Positions 19,800-29,754 of a stretch of 64,000 bases of DNA are shown in pieces. Below the pieces are notes generated by a model. It searched no databases. It was not told the origin of the DNA and was given only the letters and a program-made list of their open reading frames with translations. How positions within the stretch are numbered: position 1 is the stretch's first letter; each line of letters starts with the position of its first letter. Both the position numbers and the translations under genes were made by a program. Source of the stretch: Candidatus Nitrosacidococcus sp. I8 (GTDB lineage Bacteria; Pseudomonadota; Gammaproteobacteria; Nitrosococcales; Nitrosococcaceae). Location of the stretch: NCBI RefSeq assembly GCF_945836005.1, contig NZ_OX241534.1:62001-126000 (forward strand). The letters run 5' to 3'.

Positions 19800-20762
19800 A
19801 TGCTACACCAAGTAGCGATTGGTGTAATTATCAATCAACAAGGGCAAGTACTTTTAGCTAAACGTGCCCTCCATGTGCATCAGGGCAATTTATGGGAATT
19901 TCCTGGGGGGAAACTAGAATTAAGGGAAAATACTTATGAAGCACTTATTAGAGAGCTCAAAGAAGAATTAGATATTACTATACTTAGTGCCCGACCCCTA
20001 TTGCAAACTTACTATCACTACCCAGATAGATTAATTCAATTAAACGTATATAAAATTAATAGATTTTCAGGGGTTCCTAGAGGAAAAGAGGGGCAACCTA
20101 TTGTTTGGGTTTTTCCCCAGGACTTAAAAAATTACGCCTTTCCTCCGGCCAGCCAACATATCATTAAAGCGATTCTCCTTCCTTCAATCTATTTGATTAC
20201 TAGTGATTTTGCGGGAAATCAGCAAGAATTTTTAGCAAACTTAAAAGTATCCTTAGATTCAGGAATACGCTTAATACAATTAAGAGTTAAAAATATCAGC
20301 CAAGCTGATTATATTTATTTAGCAGAAAAAGCAAAAAACCTTTGTGCTAATTATCAGGCAGCTCTATTAGTAAATTCTCACTTTGAATGGATAAACACAG
20401 TTAACGTAGATGGAATTCATCTTACGAGTAACCAATTAATGAATTTATCTAACCGACCCTTAGATTCTGATCAATGGGTGGTAGCTTCTTGTCATAATAA
20501 AGAAGAGTTAGCCCATGCTGCTAGGATTGGTGTTGATTTTGCGGTCTTAGGACCAGTATTTAAAACCCAATCCCATCCTAATACTTCATCTATGGGTTGG
20601 CAGCAATTTCAAGAGTTTATAAAGGAAGTCCCTTTTCCAGTTTATGGTTTAGGTGGGCTAACCTTGGACCACATTCAAGAATCTTGGAATTATGGGGCAC
20701 AAGGAATTGCAGCAATTGGTGTTTTATGGGGAAAATCGTTAAAGTTACCTTCTTTTAATTAA
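19800..20762 (+). CDS. Nudix hydrolase fused to a ThiE-like domain
   Basis: 320 residues in two domains. Residues 1-130 are a MutT-type Nudix domain, with [20 protein letters not shown] as the Nudix box, predicted to remove 8-oxo-dGTP from the nucleotide pool. Residues about 135-315 are a thiamine-phosphate-synthase-like TIM barrel: [47 protein letters not shown] and [14 protein letters not shown]. This fusion is known in gammaproteobacteria ('Nudix family hydrolase' with a ThiE region). Whether the barrel makes thiamine phosphate is unknown. The end overlaps the convergent yacG by four bases. Confidence 0.88.
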   Translation: MLHQVAIGVIINQQGQVLLAKRALHVHQGNLWEFPGGKLELRENTYEALIRELKEELDITILSARPLLQTYYHYPDRLIQLNVYKINRFSGVPRGKEGQPIVWVFPQDLKNYAFPPASQHIIKAILLPSIYLITSDFAGNQQEFLANLKVSLDSGIRLIQLRVKNISQADYIYLAEKAKNLCANYQAALLVNSHFEWINTVNVDGIHLTSNQLMNLSNRPLDSDQWVVASCHNKEELAHAARIGVDFAVLGPVFKTQSHPNTSSMGWQQFQEFIKEVPFPVYGLGGLTLDHIQESWNYGAQGIAAIGVLWGKSLKLPSFN

Positions 20763-20971
20763 TCTTTATTTTCAGGATAGCTATTTTCGATAGTATCCTT
20801 ATTAAGGAATTCTTCGCCAGGAATATAGTGTCTCTCTCCTGCCCAAGCACCTAAGTCAACTAAACGGCACCGTTCGCTACAAAAAGGTCGCCAAGGATTT
20901 TCTTCTGACCAAATAGTTTCTTTTTTACAGGTAGGGCAGGGAACAGTACGTTTACTCGATTCACTTACCAT
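20759..20971 (-). CDS. yacG: DNA gyrase inhibitor YacG
   Basis: 70 residues. A four-cysteine zinc ribbon is visible as [12 protein letters not shown] and [15 protein letters not shown], followed by an acidic tail. YacG binds GyrB and blocks DNA binding in enterobacteria. It is the last gene of the pilB-pilC-pilD-coaE-yacG row, the standard gammaproteobacterial arrangement, and follows coaE by six bases. Confidence 0.92.
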   Translation of the reverse strand: MVSESSKRTVPCPTCKKETIWSEENPWRPFCSERCRLVDLGAWAGERHYIPGEEFLNKDTIENSYPENKD

Positions 20972-20977
20972 AAATTT

Positions 20978-21595
20978 TTATCCTTTAGCCAAGGAAAGAT
21001 AATATTGATGATAACAGTTTATTTGTTCTGCTAAAGTAATTAAACCTTGGCTGTTAATTAGGCAATCATCAGCAGCACTTAGGCGAAGTGCTTGAGCACA
21101 TTGGGTATATAGAATAGATTGAATTTTTTCATTTGAAAATCCGTTTCTCTTTTTAACTCGCTCAAACTGCAAGGATTTAGGAATATCAACTACTAAAATA
21201 CGATCTACAGATTTTTCTAGACCTATTTCCAATAACAGGGGAATAACTAAAATACAATAAGGCTTAATCCCTATATACTGACGGACTCGGTGATAAATTT
21301 CCTTAATAATTTTGGGATGTAAAATAGTCTCTAATTTTCTCTTTTCCTGCTCATCACTAAATATTCGCTGATGGAGATACGGTCGATTTAGAGTTCCTTT
21401 AGAATCCAAAACCTCTGGACCAAATATCTGTACAATTTCAGCTAAAGCAGGCTGGTTTGGAGCAACTAGTTCTCGAGCGATAGTATCTGCATCAATAATA
21501 GGCACTCCAAGGGTTGAGAAAACTTGAGCTACGGTAGACTTACCACTGCCAATTCCTCCGGTAAGCCCAATTTTATAAATAGTTTTATCAACCAA
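20978..21595 (-). CDS. coaE: Dephospho-CoA kinase
   Basis: About 205 residues from a TTG at 21595, giving the usual family N-terminus a few residues before IGLTGGIGSGKSTVAQVF (P-loop). An ATG at 21631 would add 12 residues and overlap pilD by 44 bases; I prefer the TTG on length, but neither has a well-placed ribosome site. The enzyme phosphorylates dephospho-CoA, the last step of CoA synthesis. VPIIDADTIARELVAP holds the substrate-binding aspartates, and a LID-like region follows. It lies in the pilD-coaE-yacG order common to gammaproteobacteria. Confidence 0.93.
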   Translation of the reverse strand: MVDKTIYKIGLTGGIGSGKSTVAQVFSTLGVPIIDADTIARELVAPNQPALAEIVQIFGPEVLDSKGTLNRPYLHQRIFSDEQEKRKLETILHPKIIKEIYHRVRQYIGIKPYCILVIPLLLEIGLEKSVDRILVVDIPKSLQFERVKKRNGFSNEKIQSILYTQCAQALRLSAADDCLINSQGLITLAEQINCYHQYYLSLAKG

Positions 21596-22457
21596 GTTTA
21601 GAGAGGGACAAGTAAAGATGATTAATATCATCTCCCCACATTAAGGCTATCCATCCTGAAGTAGCAATATAAGGACCAAAAGAGAGGGGAGTTTCTTTGG
21701 TTTGCTTAGTAAAATAAAGCCATAAACTTCCGAATATAGCCCCTCCAAAAGAAGAAAATAGAATAATCATCGGGAGCATCTTCCATCCAAGCCATGCTCC
21801 TAACATACTTAAAAGCTTAAAATCACCATATCCCATAGCTTCTTTACGGACTAAAATGCGGAACAATTGGTAAATAAGCCAAAAGAAAAGATATCCAGCC
21901 ACGGCTCCTATAATACTACTATGAGCATCAGTAAATAAATCAAATAGACTTAGAATAAGCCCTAACCAGAGAAAGGGTAAGGTAATATCATCTGGCAAAA
22001 TTTGATGATCAAAATCAATTAAGCTAAGTACAATTAGCGCATAAGTTAACGTTAATGCAGCTAACCCTTCCCAAGTGATACCAAAATGCAGAGCAACCAC
22101 GAGGGAGAACATCCCTGTAAGGAGCTCTACTAGAGGGTAACGGGGGGAAATATTAGTTTTACAGCGGCTACAATGCCCTCGAAGTACAAGATAGCTCAAT
22201 ATGGGGATATTTTCCCAAGGGTAAATAGTTTTTTTACAATGAGGACAATGGGAGTAGGGAAGCCATAAGTTAAATGATTCAGATTTCGGCAATGGATTAC
22301 CTTGTAATTCTGCACATTGGTATTTCCAGGTTCTCTCTATCATCAAAGGTAAGCGATAAATAACTACATTTAAGAAGCTACCTATCATTAAACCTATTAT
22401 GAATGATGAAGTGAAAAACGAACCTGGATGATCGTCAAAAAAATATATAAATTCCAT
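21588..22457 (-). CDS. pilD: Prepilin peptidase / N-methyltransferase
   Basis: 289 residues. The cytoplasmic N-terminal zinc region has CPHCKKTIYPWENIPILSYL and CSRCKTNISPRYPLVELLTG. The two aspartates of the aspartyl protease site are in ALIVLSLIDFDHQILPDDIT and GYGDFKLLSMLGAWLG. Seven or eight membrane helices. It cleaves and methylates type IV prepilins and type II pseudopilins, so it should also process the GspJ and GspK pseudopilins encoded at 32.2-33.8 kb. Part of the pilB-pilC-pilD operon. Confidence 0.95.
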   Translation of the reverse strand: MEFIYFFDDHPGSFFTSSFIIGLMIGSFLNVVIYRLPLMIERTWKYQCAELQGNPLPKSESFNLWLPYSHCPHCKKTIYPWENIPILSYLVLRGHCSRCKTNISPRYPLVELLTGMFSLVVALHFGITWEGLAALTLTYALIVLSLIDFDHQILPDDITLPFLWLGLILSLFDLFTDAHSSIIGAVAGYLFFWLIYQLFRILVRKEAMGYGDFKLLSMLGAWLGWKMLPMIILFSSFGGAIFGSLWLYFTKQTKETPLSFGPYIATSGWIALMWGDDINHLYLSLSKLG

Positions 22458-22484
22458 AGTAAGATGATTTTTATAATAAGTAAT

Positions 22485-23699
22485 TTAAATGACCGATCCC
22501 ATTTTAAAGATAGGAAGATACATGGCAATGACTAAACCACCAATAATAACTCCAAGTATAGCCATAATCACAGGCTCCATAAGACTACTTAAACTATCTA
22601 CCGTATTATTGACCTCCTCTTCATAAGAATCTGCTATTTTCGTAAGCATTTGGCTGATAGATCCTGCCTCTTCACCAATAGATACCATCTGCACAACCAT
22701 GTCAGGGAAAAGCCCGCTATCACGCATTGCTATATATAGACGACTACCAGTAGATACTTCATCTCGAATTTTTAAAATTCCTTCAGTATAAATCATATTA
22801 CCTGAAGCATTTGCCACAGATTTTAATGCTTCAACTAGAGGAACGCCAGCAGCAAACATGGTAGAAAGAGTACGAGCGTATCTAGAAATAATGGCTTTAT
22901 TCAATGCCGATCCAATGACTGGTATTCTAAGTATCATCTTATCGAAAAGATACTCTACGCTCTTAGAACGATTTTTTGCGGTAATCAGCGTATAAATAGT
23001 GACTCCTATCCCAGAGAAAATTGCCCACCACCAGGCTTTAAAAAATTCAGAGAGATTCATAACAAATAAAGTAATTGCCGGTAAATCTGCTCCAAAACCG
23101 GTAAATAGATCTTTAAATTTAGGAATCACAAAAATAAGTAAAATTGCAGTAATGATAAAAGCAACCACCATAATAGCGAGAGGATAAAATAAGGCTTTTT
23201 TTATTTTTCCTTTAACCGATTCTGTTCTTTCTTTGTAAGTTGCAATTTTATCTAGTAGAGTTTCTAGGGTACCGGATTGTTCCCCAGCATGAACTAAGTT
23301 ACAAAATAGATTATCGAAATGTTTTGGATGTTTTTGTAATGCTTCGGCAAATGTACTACCACCTTCTACTTCTTCTCTTATGTTTTTAGCAAGCCTTTTC
23401 ATTGCTTCATTTTCATGACTACGTCCAATTAAATCGAAGGACTGAATCATAGGAATACCTGCAGACATCATAGTAGCTACTTGGCGACTAAATAGAGCAA
23501 TTTCTTTTGGAGAAATTTTATTCTTAGAAAAGCTAAAAAGAGGAGCAGGCTTTTTTTTGATTTTAAGAGATGTAACCCCTTGGCGGCGTAAGTTAGCTTT
23601 GATTAAACTAATATTTTTACCTTCTATTTCTCCTTTTATTGCTTGACCCTGACGATTATTTCCTTCCCAAATAAAAGTACTATTTTTTGCTTCAGCCAT
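22485..23699 (-). CDS. pilC: Type IV pilus inner-membrane platform protein PilC
   Basis: 404 residues, normal length. Two repeated GspF domains: the first near residue 65-190 (IALFSRQVATMMSAGIPMIQ) and the second near 270-395 (ISRYARTLSTMFAAGVPLVE). There are three or four membrane helices, and the protein ends with AILGVIIGGLVIAMYLPIFK. It couples the PilB motor to pilin polymerisation. An N-terminal TFIWEGNNRQGQAIKGEIEG is standard. No separate GspF is found in the window, so this is the only platform protein here. pilB ends eight bases upstream. Confidence 0.95.
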   Translation of the reverse strand: MAEAKNSTFIWEGNNRQGQAIKGEIEGKNISLIKANLRRQGVTSLKIKKKPAPLFSFSKNKISPKEIALFSRQVATMMSAGIPMIQSFDLIGRSHENEAMKRLAKNIREEVEGGSTFAEALQKHPKHFDNLFCNLVHAGEQSGTLETLLDKIATYKERTESVKGKIKKALFYPLAIMVVAFIITAILLIFVIPKFKDLFTGFGADLPAITLFVMNLSEFFKAWWWAIFSGIGVTIYTLITAKNRSKSVEYLFDKMILRIPVIGSALNKAIISRYARTLSTMFAAGVPLVEALKSVANASGNMIYTEGILKIRDEVSTGSRLYIAMRDSGLFPDMVVQMVSIGEEAGSISQMLTKIADSYEEEVNNTVDSLSSLMEPVIMAILGVIIGGLVIAMYLPIFKMGSVI

Positions 23700-23706
23700 G
23701 GCACAA

Positions 23707-25413
23707 TCACTCTTTAGTTACTCGGTTTACTTCCTCTAAGCTTGTTACTCCAGAAATAATTTTTTTAAATCCAGATTGGCGTAAGTCTGCAATACCCTCC
23801 TTTTTTGCCTGACCTGCTAATTCCATTGAATTTCCTCCGCCCATAATTATTTCTCCCATGATTTCAGAGACAGGCATCACCTGATAGATACCAATACGAC
23901 CTTTATATCCTCCAGCACAATGATCACAACCATTTGCTCTATAAAAAATAGGCCTATCTGCGATTTGCCCTTCAGTAAACCCTTCTTCTAGGAGCACCTG
24001 ATCAGGGATATGCTCTTTTGTTTTACAATGAGTGCATAAACGACGCACTAACCGTTGCGCAATAATTAAGGAGACAGCAGAGGCGATGTTATAAGAAGGT
24101 ACCCCCATATTAACTAATCGAGTTAGAGTTTGAGGGGCATCATTAGTATGTAGGGTAGAGAGCACCATATGCCCTGTTTGTGCTGCTTTAATGGCAATCT
24201 CTGCAGTTTCTAGATCTCGAATCTCACCTACCATAATCACATCAGGATCTTGACGTAGGAAAGATCTAAGAGCACTGGCAAAAGTAAGTCCTACTTTGGG
24301 ATACACATTGACTTGATTAATCCCTGGTACGTTGATTTCCGCAGGATCTTCAGCGGTAGAAATATTTATATTCCCCGTGTTGAGAATATTTAGTGCGGTG
24401 TAAAGAGAAACGGTTTTACCACTTCCAGTGGGTCCAGTAACCAATACCATGCCGTAAGATTGATGGATAGTATCTAAAAATATCTTTTGCTGTTCTGGTT
24501 CATAACCTAAAGAGTGAATACCGATTTGGGCACTAGTAGGATCTAAAATTCTAAGTACTGCCTTTTCTCCAAATAAGGTAGGGCAAGTACTGACTCGGAA
24601 ATCAATGGATTTTTTGTCAGAAATTTTTGCTTTCATCCGCCCATCCTGAGGAATCCGCCGCTCTGCAATATCTAATCGTGCCATTACCTTAATTCGAGCA
24701 GTAATTCGGGGGGATAAATTTACCGGAGGAGTAGCTACCTCGTGTAGAATACCATCTTGCCGATAACGCACCCGATAGGTTTTTTCATAAGGCTCAAAAT
24801 GAATATCTGAAGCTCCACGGTTGATGGCATCAAGAAGTAGACGATTTACAAAACGAACTATAGGAGCGTCTTCCTCGTCTGACTCAATAAAATTTTCTTC
24901 TACCTCATCTTCATTTTGAGTACTCGCAACGGTTTCCAAAGTGCTACTGAGTTCTGCTAGTGCTCTTCCATGACCTTGATTGATTTTATCAATTGCAGAA
25001 GAGAGCTTATCTTCCTCTACTAAGATAGGCTCAATGCTTATTCCAGTATAAAATTTAATATTACTGAGTGCCTGTTGGTTAGTAGGATCAGAAATTGCGA
25101 TAAATAACTTATTCCCCCGTTTAAATAAAGGAAATATTCGATGCTCATGAATTAGTTTTTCTTCAATGAGATTTTGAGGGCTATAGCTAATATCTAAAAC
25201 ATTTAAACTAAACAACGGTATTCCAAATTCTTGGGAAGCAATTTGGGCAATAGTCAGGCTATCAACTAGCTTGTGCTGAGTTAAATAGGAGATAAAAGAG
25301 ATATTTTCTTGTATAGATTTTTTATAATAGAGCAGAGCATCTGATTCACTTAATAGATTATGAGCTGCAAGGCAATGAGATAAGGTGGCAATTTGTGTTT
25401 TTGATGGTGTCAT
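23707..25413 (-). CDS. pilB: Type IV pilus assembly ATPase PilB
   Basis: 568 residues. N-terminal GspE-N domain, then an ATPase domain with Walker A GPTGSGKTVSLY near residue 330, DPDVIMVGEIRD (Walker B/Asp box) near 392, and a His box GHMVLSTLHTND. A tetracysteine zinc site is visible as CTHCK plus CDHCAGG. It powers pilus extension in the cytoplasm. It is the first gene of pilB-pilC-pilD. No dedicated GspE is encoded near the gsp cluster at 32-39 kb, so this motor is a candidate to serve both, though that is inference. Confidence 0.95.
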   Translation of the reverse strand: MTPSKTQIATLSHCLAAHNLLSESDALLYYKKSIQENISFISYLTQHKLVDSLTIAQIASQEFGIPLFSLNVLDISYSPQNLIEEKLIHEHRIFPLFKRGNKLFIAISDPTNQQALSNIKFYTGISIEPILVEEDKLSSAIDKINQGHGRALAELSSTLETVASTQNEDEVEENFIESDEEDAPIVRFVNRLLLDAINRGASDIHFEPYEKTYRVRYRQDGILHEVATPPVNLSPRITARIKVMARLDIAERRIPQDGRMKAKISDKKSIDFRVSTCPTLFGEKAVLRILDPTSAQIGIHSLGYEPEQQKIFLDTIHQSYGMVLVTGPTGSGKTVSLYTALNILNTGNINISTAEDPAEINVPGINQVNVYPKVGLTFASALRSFLRQDPDVIMVGEIRDLETAEIAIKAAQTGHMVLSTLHTNDAPQTLTRLVNMGVPSYNIASAVSLIIAQRLVRRLCTHCKTKEHIPDQVLLEEGFTEGQIADRPIFYRANGCDHCAGGYKGRIGIYQVMPVSEIMGEIIMGGGNSMELAGQAKKEGIADLRQSGFKKIISGVTSLEEVNRVTKE

Positions 25414-25527
25414 AGTTTTTATATATCCACATAGTAAAAATTATCTTTTTTACTATAAAAATAATTAATTATTATAAATATATAAAGTTAATTATAATAA
25501 ATTTTAATTTTATGATTGAAGCCTAAA

Positions 25528-25671
25528 ATGAATAATATGTATAGGTATCAAAGGAAAATATTAAAGATTATTTTATTATTTTTTATTACCTTGTCCATAA
25601 ATGCTTGTGGACAAAAAGGACCCTTGTATTTACCGAAGCAAAAAGAAAACTCCCATAAAATAATGAGTTAA
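25528..25671 (+). CDS. lptM: Small lipoprotein LptM (YifL-type)
   Basis: 47 residues from ATG at 25528. A short positively charged N-terminus (YRYQRKILKIILLFF) is followed by a lipobox ending in SINACGQKGPLYLP. The CGQKGPLYLP stretch after the lipidated cysteine is the fingerprint of LptM/YifL, which assists folding of the LPS translocon LptD in enterobacteria. The stop is eight bases before lysA, the standard lptM-lysA-dapF order. Confidence 0.9.
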   Translation: MNNMYRYQRKILKIILLFFITLSINACGQKGPLYLPKQKENSHKIMS

Positions 25672-25679
25672 ACTAAGTT

Positions 25680-26930
25680 ATGCACTATTTCAATTATCAC
25701 CATAATATTTTATGGGCTGAGCAAGTCCCCTTAACGGAAATTGCGACCCGCTTTGGCACGCCCTGTTATGTTTATTCTCGTAGCGGAATTGAAAATCAAT
25801 GGAAAGCTTTTGATCAGGCTTTTCAAAATTATCCCCACCAAATCTGCTATGCCGTCAAAGCAAATAGTAATATTGCGGTTTTAAATATTTTAGCTCAGCT
25901 TGGATCTGGCTTTGATATTGTATCTTTAGGGGAATTAGAACGAGTATTGGTCGCAGGTGGAAATCCTAAAAAAATAGTCTTCTCTGGTGTGGGTAAGCGT
26001 ATTGATGAAATGAAAAGAGCTCTACAGATAGGGATCGCCTGCTTTAATGTAGAATCCCAAGCAGAGCTTATTCAATTAAATAGTATCGCTCAATCTTTAA
26101 ATCTCCGAGCACCTGTTTCTTTACGGGTGAACCCTGATATTGACGCTCAAACCCATCCTTATATCTCTACCGGATTACATGAAAATAAATTTGGGATCGA
26201 AATAAACAACGCAATAAATTTTTATAATTATGGAGTTAATCTATCTAATATTGATTTATTAGGCATAGATTGTCATATTGGATCTCAATTAACCTCTCTT
26301 TCTCCTTTTATTGATGCTTTAGATCGAGTACTTACTTTGCTAGAGACGCTAGAACAACAACAAATTCCTATTCATCATTTAGATTTAGGAGGAGGACTAG
26401 GAATTACTTATCGTGACGAAATTCCTCCTAGCCCTCAGCAATATGTGACCGCACTTCTTAAAAAATTAGGAACACGGAGTATAGAAATCTGGCTTGAACC
26501 GGGGCGTGCTATTGTAGGTAATAGTGGTATTCTTTTAACTCAGGTAGAATATTTAAAACAAACAGGTGACAAAAATTTTATTGTTGTAGATAGTGCCATG
26601 AATGATCTGATTCGTCCTGCTCTTTATAATGCTTGGCAAGATATTGTGCCAGTACAGATCAAACCAGAATCTAATCCTATATGCTCAGATGTGGTAGGAC
26701 CTGTATGTGAGACGGGGGATTTTCTAGGAAAAGATCGATACCTTGATACCCAAAGGGGTGATTTACTTGCAGTGCGATCGGCAGGTGCCTATGGATTTAC
26801 TATGAGTTCTAACTACAACTCACGTCCTAGAGCAGCAGAGATTATGGTGGATAAAGACCAAGCTTACTTAATAAGAAAGCGAGAGACAATCTCTTCTCTC
26901 TATGAAGGGGAATCCCTTTTACCAAAATAG
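25680..26930 (+). CDS. lysA: Diaminopimelate decarboxylase
   Basis: 416 residues. The PLP lysine is in ICYAVKANSNIAVL near residue 60. GSGFDIVSLGELERVL, LDLGGGLGITY (phosphate-binding glycines), WLEPGRAIVGNSG and GPVCETGDFL (the catalytic cysteine) are all present. It makes lysine from meso-diaminopimelate. It precedes a methyltransferase gene and dapF, so lysine and peptidoglycan precursor genes share an operon with lptM. ATG at 25680 is eight bases after the lptM stop. Confidence 0.96.
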   Translation: MHYFNYHHNILWAEQVPLTEIATRFGTPCYVYSRSGIENQWKAFDQAFQNYPHQICYAVKANSNIAVLNILAQLGSGFDIVSLGELERVLVAGGNPKKIVFSGVGKRIDEMKRALQIGIACFNVESQAELIQLNSIAQSLNLRAPVSLRVNPDIDAQTHPYISTGLHENKFGIEINNAINFYNYGVNLSNIDLLGIDCHIGSQLTSLSPFIDALDRVLTLLETLEQQQIPIHHLDLGGGLGITYRDEIPPSPQQYVTALLKKLGTRSIEIWLEPGRAIVGNSGILLTQVEYLKQTGDKNFIVVDSAMNDLIRPALYNAWQDIVPVQIKPESNPICSDVVGPVCETGDFLGKDRYLDTQRGDLLAVRSAGAYGFTMSSNYNSRPRAAEIMVDKDQAYLIRKRETISSLYEGESLLPK

Positions 26931-26953
26931 CAATAGGTATAGAAAACAAATAA

Positions 26954-27622
26954 ATGAATAGTCTTCAAGAGGATGAAAAGTTAAGTACCTTACTTAAGCG
27001 ACTACATACTCGTAGCGCTGTACAAAACGAAGAGGTGCAAAATTATATTGCTATAGCTGGCTCAAAATCTATAGCAGGTTCTGCCTCTGATATGATTGCT
27101 GGGCGGACATTTTGGCAAGATAAATTGATAGCACTTGATCAGGATAAAGCACAATTCTGCTACCACTTATGCCGTGCAATTGGTGCTCAAAAAGCAGTAG
27201 AAATAGGTACTTCATATGGAGTCTCAACCCTATATCTTGCTGCGGCAATACGAGATAATGGTGGTGGCACTGTGATTGCTACTGAATATGAATCAATTAA
27301 AGCTGCTGCCGCTCGTGCACATTTTTTTGAAGCAGGATTAGTCGATCAAATAGATTTACGAGAAGGAGATTTACGACAAACACTCAAATCTCTTCCTCAC
27401 AATTTGGATTTCGTGCTAATGGATATATGGCTACCTATGGTAGAGCCTGCCCTTGAAATTATAGATCCATATTTACGCCCAGGTGCAGTCATTATTGCAG
27501 ACAATACTGAAAGTTTCCGCAAAGGTTATGCTGATTTCTTTACATATCTTAAAACCCACAAATATACGACTCAAACCCTTCCATTTGAAGGGGGCTTAGA
27601 AATGTCTATCAAGCTAGGTTAG
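26954..27622 (+). CDS. SAM-dependent O-methyltransferase-like protein
   Basis: 222 residues. A class I methyltransferase fold: KAVEIGTSYGVSTLYLAAAI is motif I, TVIATEYESIKAAAARAHF follows, and the LDFVLMDIWLPMVEPALEII region with RPGAVIIADN is motif IV/V, as in caffeoyl-CoA-type O-methyltransferases (O-MT family 3). The N-terminal ~60 residues lack an obvious known domain. Substrate unknown. It is inserted between lysA and dapF with 23- and 6-base gaps and therefore probably belongs to that transcript. Confidence 0.75.
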   Translation: MNSLQEDEKLSTLLKRLHTRSAVQNEEVQNYIAIAGSKSIAGSASDMIAGRTFWQDKLIALDQDKAQFCYHLCRAIGAQKAVEIGTSYGVSTLYLAAAIRDNGGGTVIATEYESIKAAAARAHFFEAGLVDQIDLREGDLRQTLKSLPHNLDFVLMDIWLPMVEPALEIIDPYLRPGAVIIADNTESFRKGYADFFTYLKTHKYTTQTLPFEGGLEMSIKLG

Positions 27623-27628
27623 ATTGTA

Positions 27629-28471
27629 ATGAACATCGCTTTTACTAAGATGCAGGGGTTAGGCAATGATTTTGTGGTTATTAATACCATTTCTCAGCCC
27701 ATATCCCTCACTTCTTCCCAGATTAAGCGTATTGCCGATCGTCGACTAGGAATTGGTTGCGATCAAGTATTACTCATTACATCTCCTCCTTCCAGTCAGG
27801 TTGATTTTGGCTATCGAATTTTTAATCAAGATGGCGGAGAAGCAGAACAATGTGGCAATGGAGCACGTTGTTTTGCTCACTATATCCATCATTATGGGCT
27901 AAGTAATAAAAATATACTTCATGTGGCTACTAAGGGAGGAGTGATTCAACTCCAAAGAGAGGAAAACCAGTATGTTACGGTTAATATGGGTATTCCACGC
28001 TTTGATCCCAAACAAATTCCCTTTGGGGTAGATGCAGAAGCACTATTCTACCCATTAACGGTAGCTAATCAATCCATCAATATTGGTGCGGTATCCATGG
28101 GTAACCCCCATTGTGTATTACAAGTTCCAGATGTTACTACAGCACCTGTAGCAATTTGGGGACCAGAATTAGAATCTCATCCCTTGTTTCCACAACAAGT
28201 TAACGTAGGTTTTGTAGAAAAAATATCTTCCCATGAAATCAATTTAAGAGTCTATGAGCGAGGGGTAGGAGAAACACCTGCTTGCGGCACAGGAGCTTGT
28301 GCTGCAGTAGCGGTAGGCAGAAATCAGGGCTGGCTAGCTGAATCAGTTGCGGTACATTTACCCGGAGGATCTTTACATATTACTTGGCAGGGAGAAAATA
28401 ACCCATTATTTATGACCGGACCTTCAACAGTTGTTTTTGAAGGTTCAATTACACTCGATATGAGCCGTTAA
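27629..28471 (+). CDS. dapF: Diaminopimelate epimerase
   Basis: 280 residues. The two catalytic cysteines are in [14 protein letters not shown] near residue 75 and [20 protein letters not shown] near residue 220. The start [18 protein letters not shown] is typical. It converts LL- to meso-diaminopimelate for lysine and peptidoglycan. It is six bases after the methyltransferase stop; xerC follows after 170 bases. The DUF484 gene that often sits between dapF and xerC is missing here. Confidence 0.96.
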   Translation: MNIAFTKMQGLGNDFVVINTISQPISLTSSQIKRIADRRLGIGCDQVLLITSPPSSQVDFGYRIFNQDGGEAEQCGNGARCFAHYIHHYGLSNKNILHVATKGGVIQLQREENQYVTVNMGIPRFDPKQIPFGVDAEALFYPLTVANQSINIGAVSMGNPHCVLQVPDVTTAPVAIWGPELESHPLFPQQVNVGFVEKISSHEINLRVYERGVGETPACGTGACAAVAVGRNQGWLAESVAVHLPGGSLHITWQGENNPLFMTGPSTVVFEGSITLDMSR

Positions 28472-28641
28472 TTTTAATGAAAAGTGTTTCTTTATTCACC
28501 AGAGGTAATAAAGATGGAAAAAAAATTATTCGATAGCTCTTAACATAATTAAGATATTTAACAGAGTATATCTACCACCTATAGACCACTTTTATTACTG
28601 GCTATAGGTTTATTATAAACTCATATAATTATTATATTCCT

Positions 28642-29559
28642 ATGGAAAACCATCAAAAGATTTGGGTAGATAATTTTATTCACCACCTTAAATACGAACG
28701 GAATTTATCACCCCATACGATGACAAGCTATCAGCATGATTTAAAAAAAGTGATAGCTTTTTGTGATCAAGAAGATGTAGCAAATTGGAAGCAATTCAAT
28801 CCTCGTAAAGTACGAACACTGATTACTAGTCTTTCTAAAGAAGGGTTATCCAGTCGTAGTATTCAACGTTTACTCTCTGCGACACGGAGTTTTTATATCT
28901 ATTTGCGAAAAGAACATGGAGTAGATCATAACCCCATAGAGGGTATTACTCCTCCAAAGGAAGATCGCAAGCTTCCCCATAGTCTTGATACCGATCAAAT
29001 TGCCCAGCTTTTTAATATCAACTCGGAGGTTAATAAGGAGTTATTAATTCGTGACTGGGCAATATTAGAGCTATTTTACTCATCAGGACTACGCTTATCC
29101 GAGCTTGCTCATTTAAATAGGGAGAATTTAGATTTAAATTCTGGAATGGTTCGAGTGGTAGGCAAAGGAGCTAAAACCAGAGAAGTACCCGTAGGTCGTC
29201 AAGCAATGGCAGTATTAAGCCGTTGGTTTAGTTTAAGATCAGCTTGGATTCGCAGCGGTGAGCAAGCTGTATTTATTACCCGGCGGGGATATCGCATCTC
29301 TCCACGGGCAATCCAAAAACGTCTGAATTTATGGGGGCATATGCAAGGATTTAATGTAGCTATCCATCCTCACCGCTTGCGCCATGCATTTGCAACTCAT
29401 TTATTAGAGAACAGCGGTGATTTACGGGCAGTACAAGAATTATTGGGTCATGAAAGTATTAGTACAACCCAGATCTATACCCACTTAGATTTTCAACACT
29501 TAGCAAAAGTATATGATCAAGCACATCCTAGAGCAAAAAGAAAAGCACGTACACCATAG
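28642..29559 (+). CDS. xerC: Tyrosine recombinase XerC
   Basis: 305 residues. N-terminal SAM-like core-binding domain (FIHHLKYERNLSPHTMTSYQ). The catalytic set is visible: Arg in SSGLRLSELAHLN, Lys in VRVVGKGAKTREVPVG, HPHRLRHAFATHLLE (H-x-x-R), LGHESISTTQIYTHLD (second His and the nucleophilic Tyr). It resolves chromosome dimers at dif with XerD. The place after dapF is the conserved gammaproteobacterial location and there are no integron or phage features. A separate promoter in 28472-28641 is likely, but I cannot define it. Confidence 0.94.
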   Translation: MENHQKIWVDNFIHHLKYERNLSPHTMTSYQHDLKKVIAFCDQEDVANWKQFNPRKVRTLITSLSKEGLSSRSIQRLLSATRSFYIYLRKEHGVDHNPIEGITPPKEDRKLPHSLDTDQIAQLFNINSEVNKELLIRDWAILELFYSSGLRLSELAHLNRENLDLNSGMVRVVGKGAKTREVPVGRQAMAVLSRWFSLRSAWIRSGEQAVFITRRGYRISPRAIQKRLNLWGHMQGFNVAIHPHRLRHAFATHLLENSGDLRAVQELLGHESISTTQIYTHLDFQHLAKVYDQAHPRAKRKARTP

Positions 29560-29629
29560 TGTTAAGAATGACCAATTTCAAAGTTAAGATCGTGTTTTTT
29601 GAATAAAACTTTACCTTAGTGTTAATCGT

Positions 29630-29649
29630 AGCCAAAACTAATTTTGGCT
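29630..29649 (+). terminator. Hairpin after xerC
   Basis: Stem agccaaaa / ttttggct with a four-base loop, 70 bases past the xerC stop. No run of T follows, so this may be only a weak terminator or a chance palindrome. Confidence 0.35.
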
Positions 29650-29754
29650 AGCTCGCTATTCTAAGCTAGAATGGTAATTCTGGACTAAATATTATTAAAA
29701 TCTAGCGCAATGGTTGAGACTAGATTCTAACGTTGAGAATTAATAGGAGGAAAA

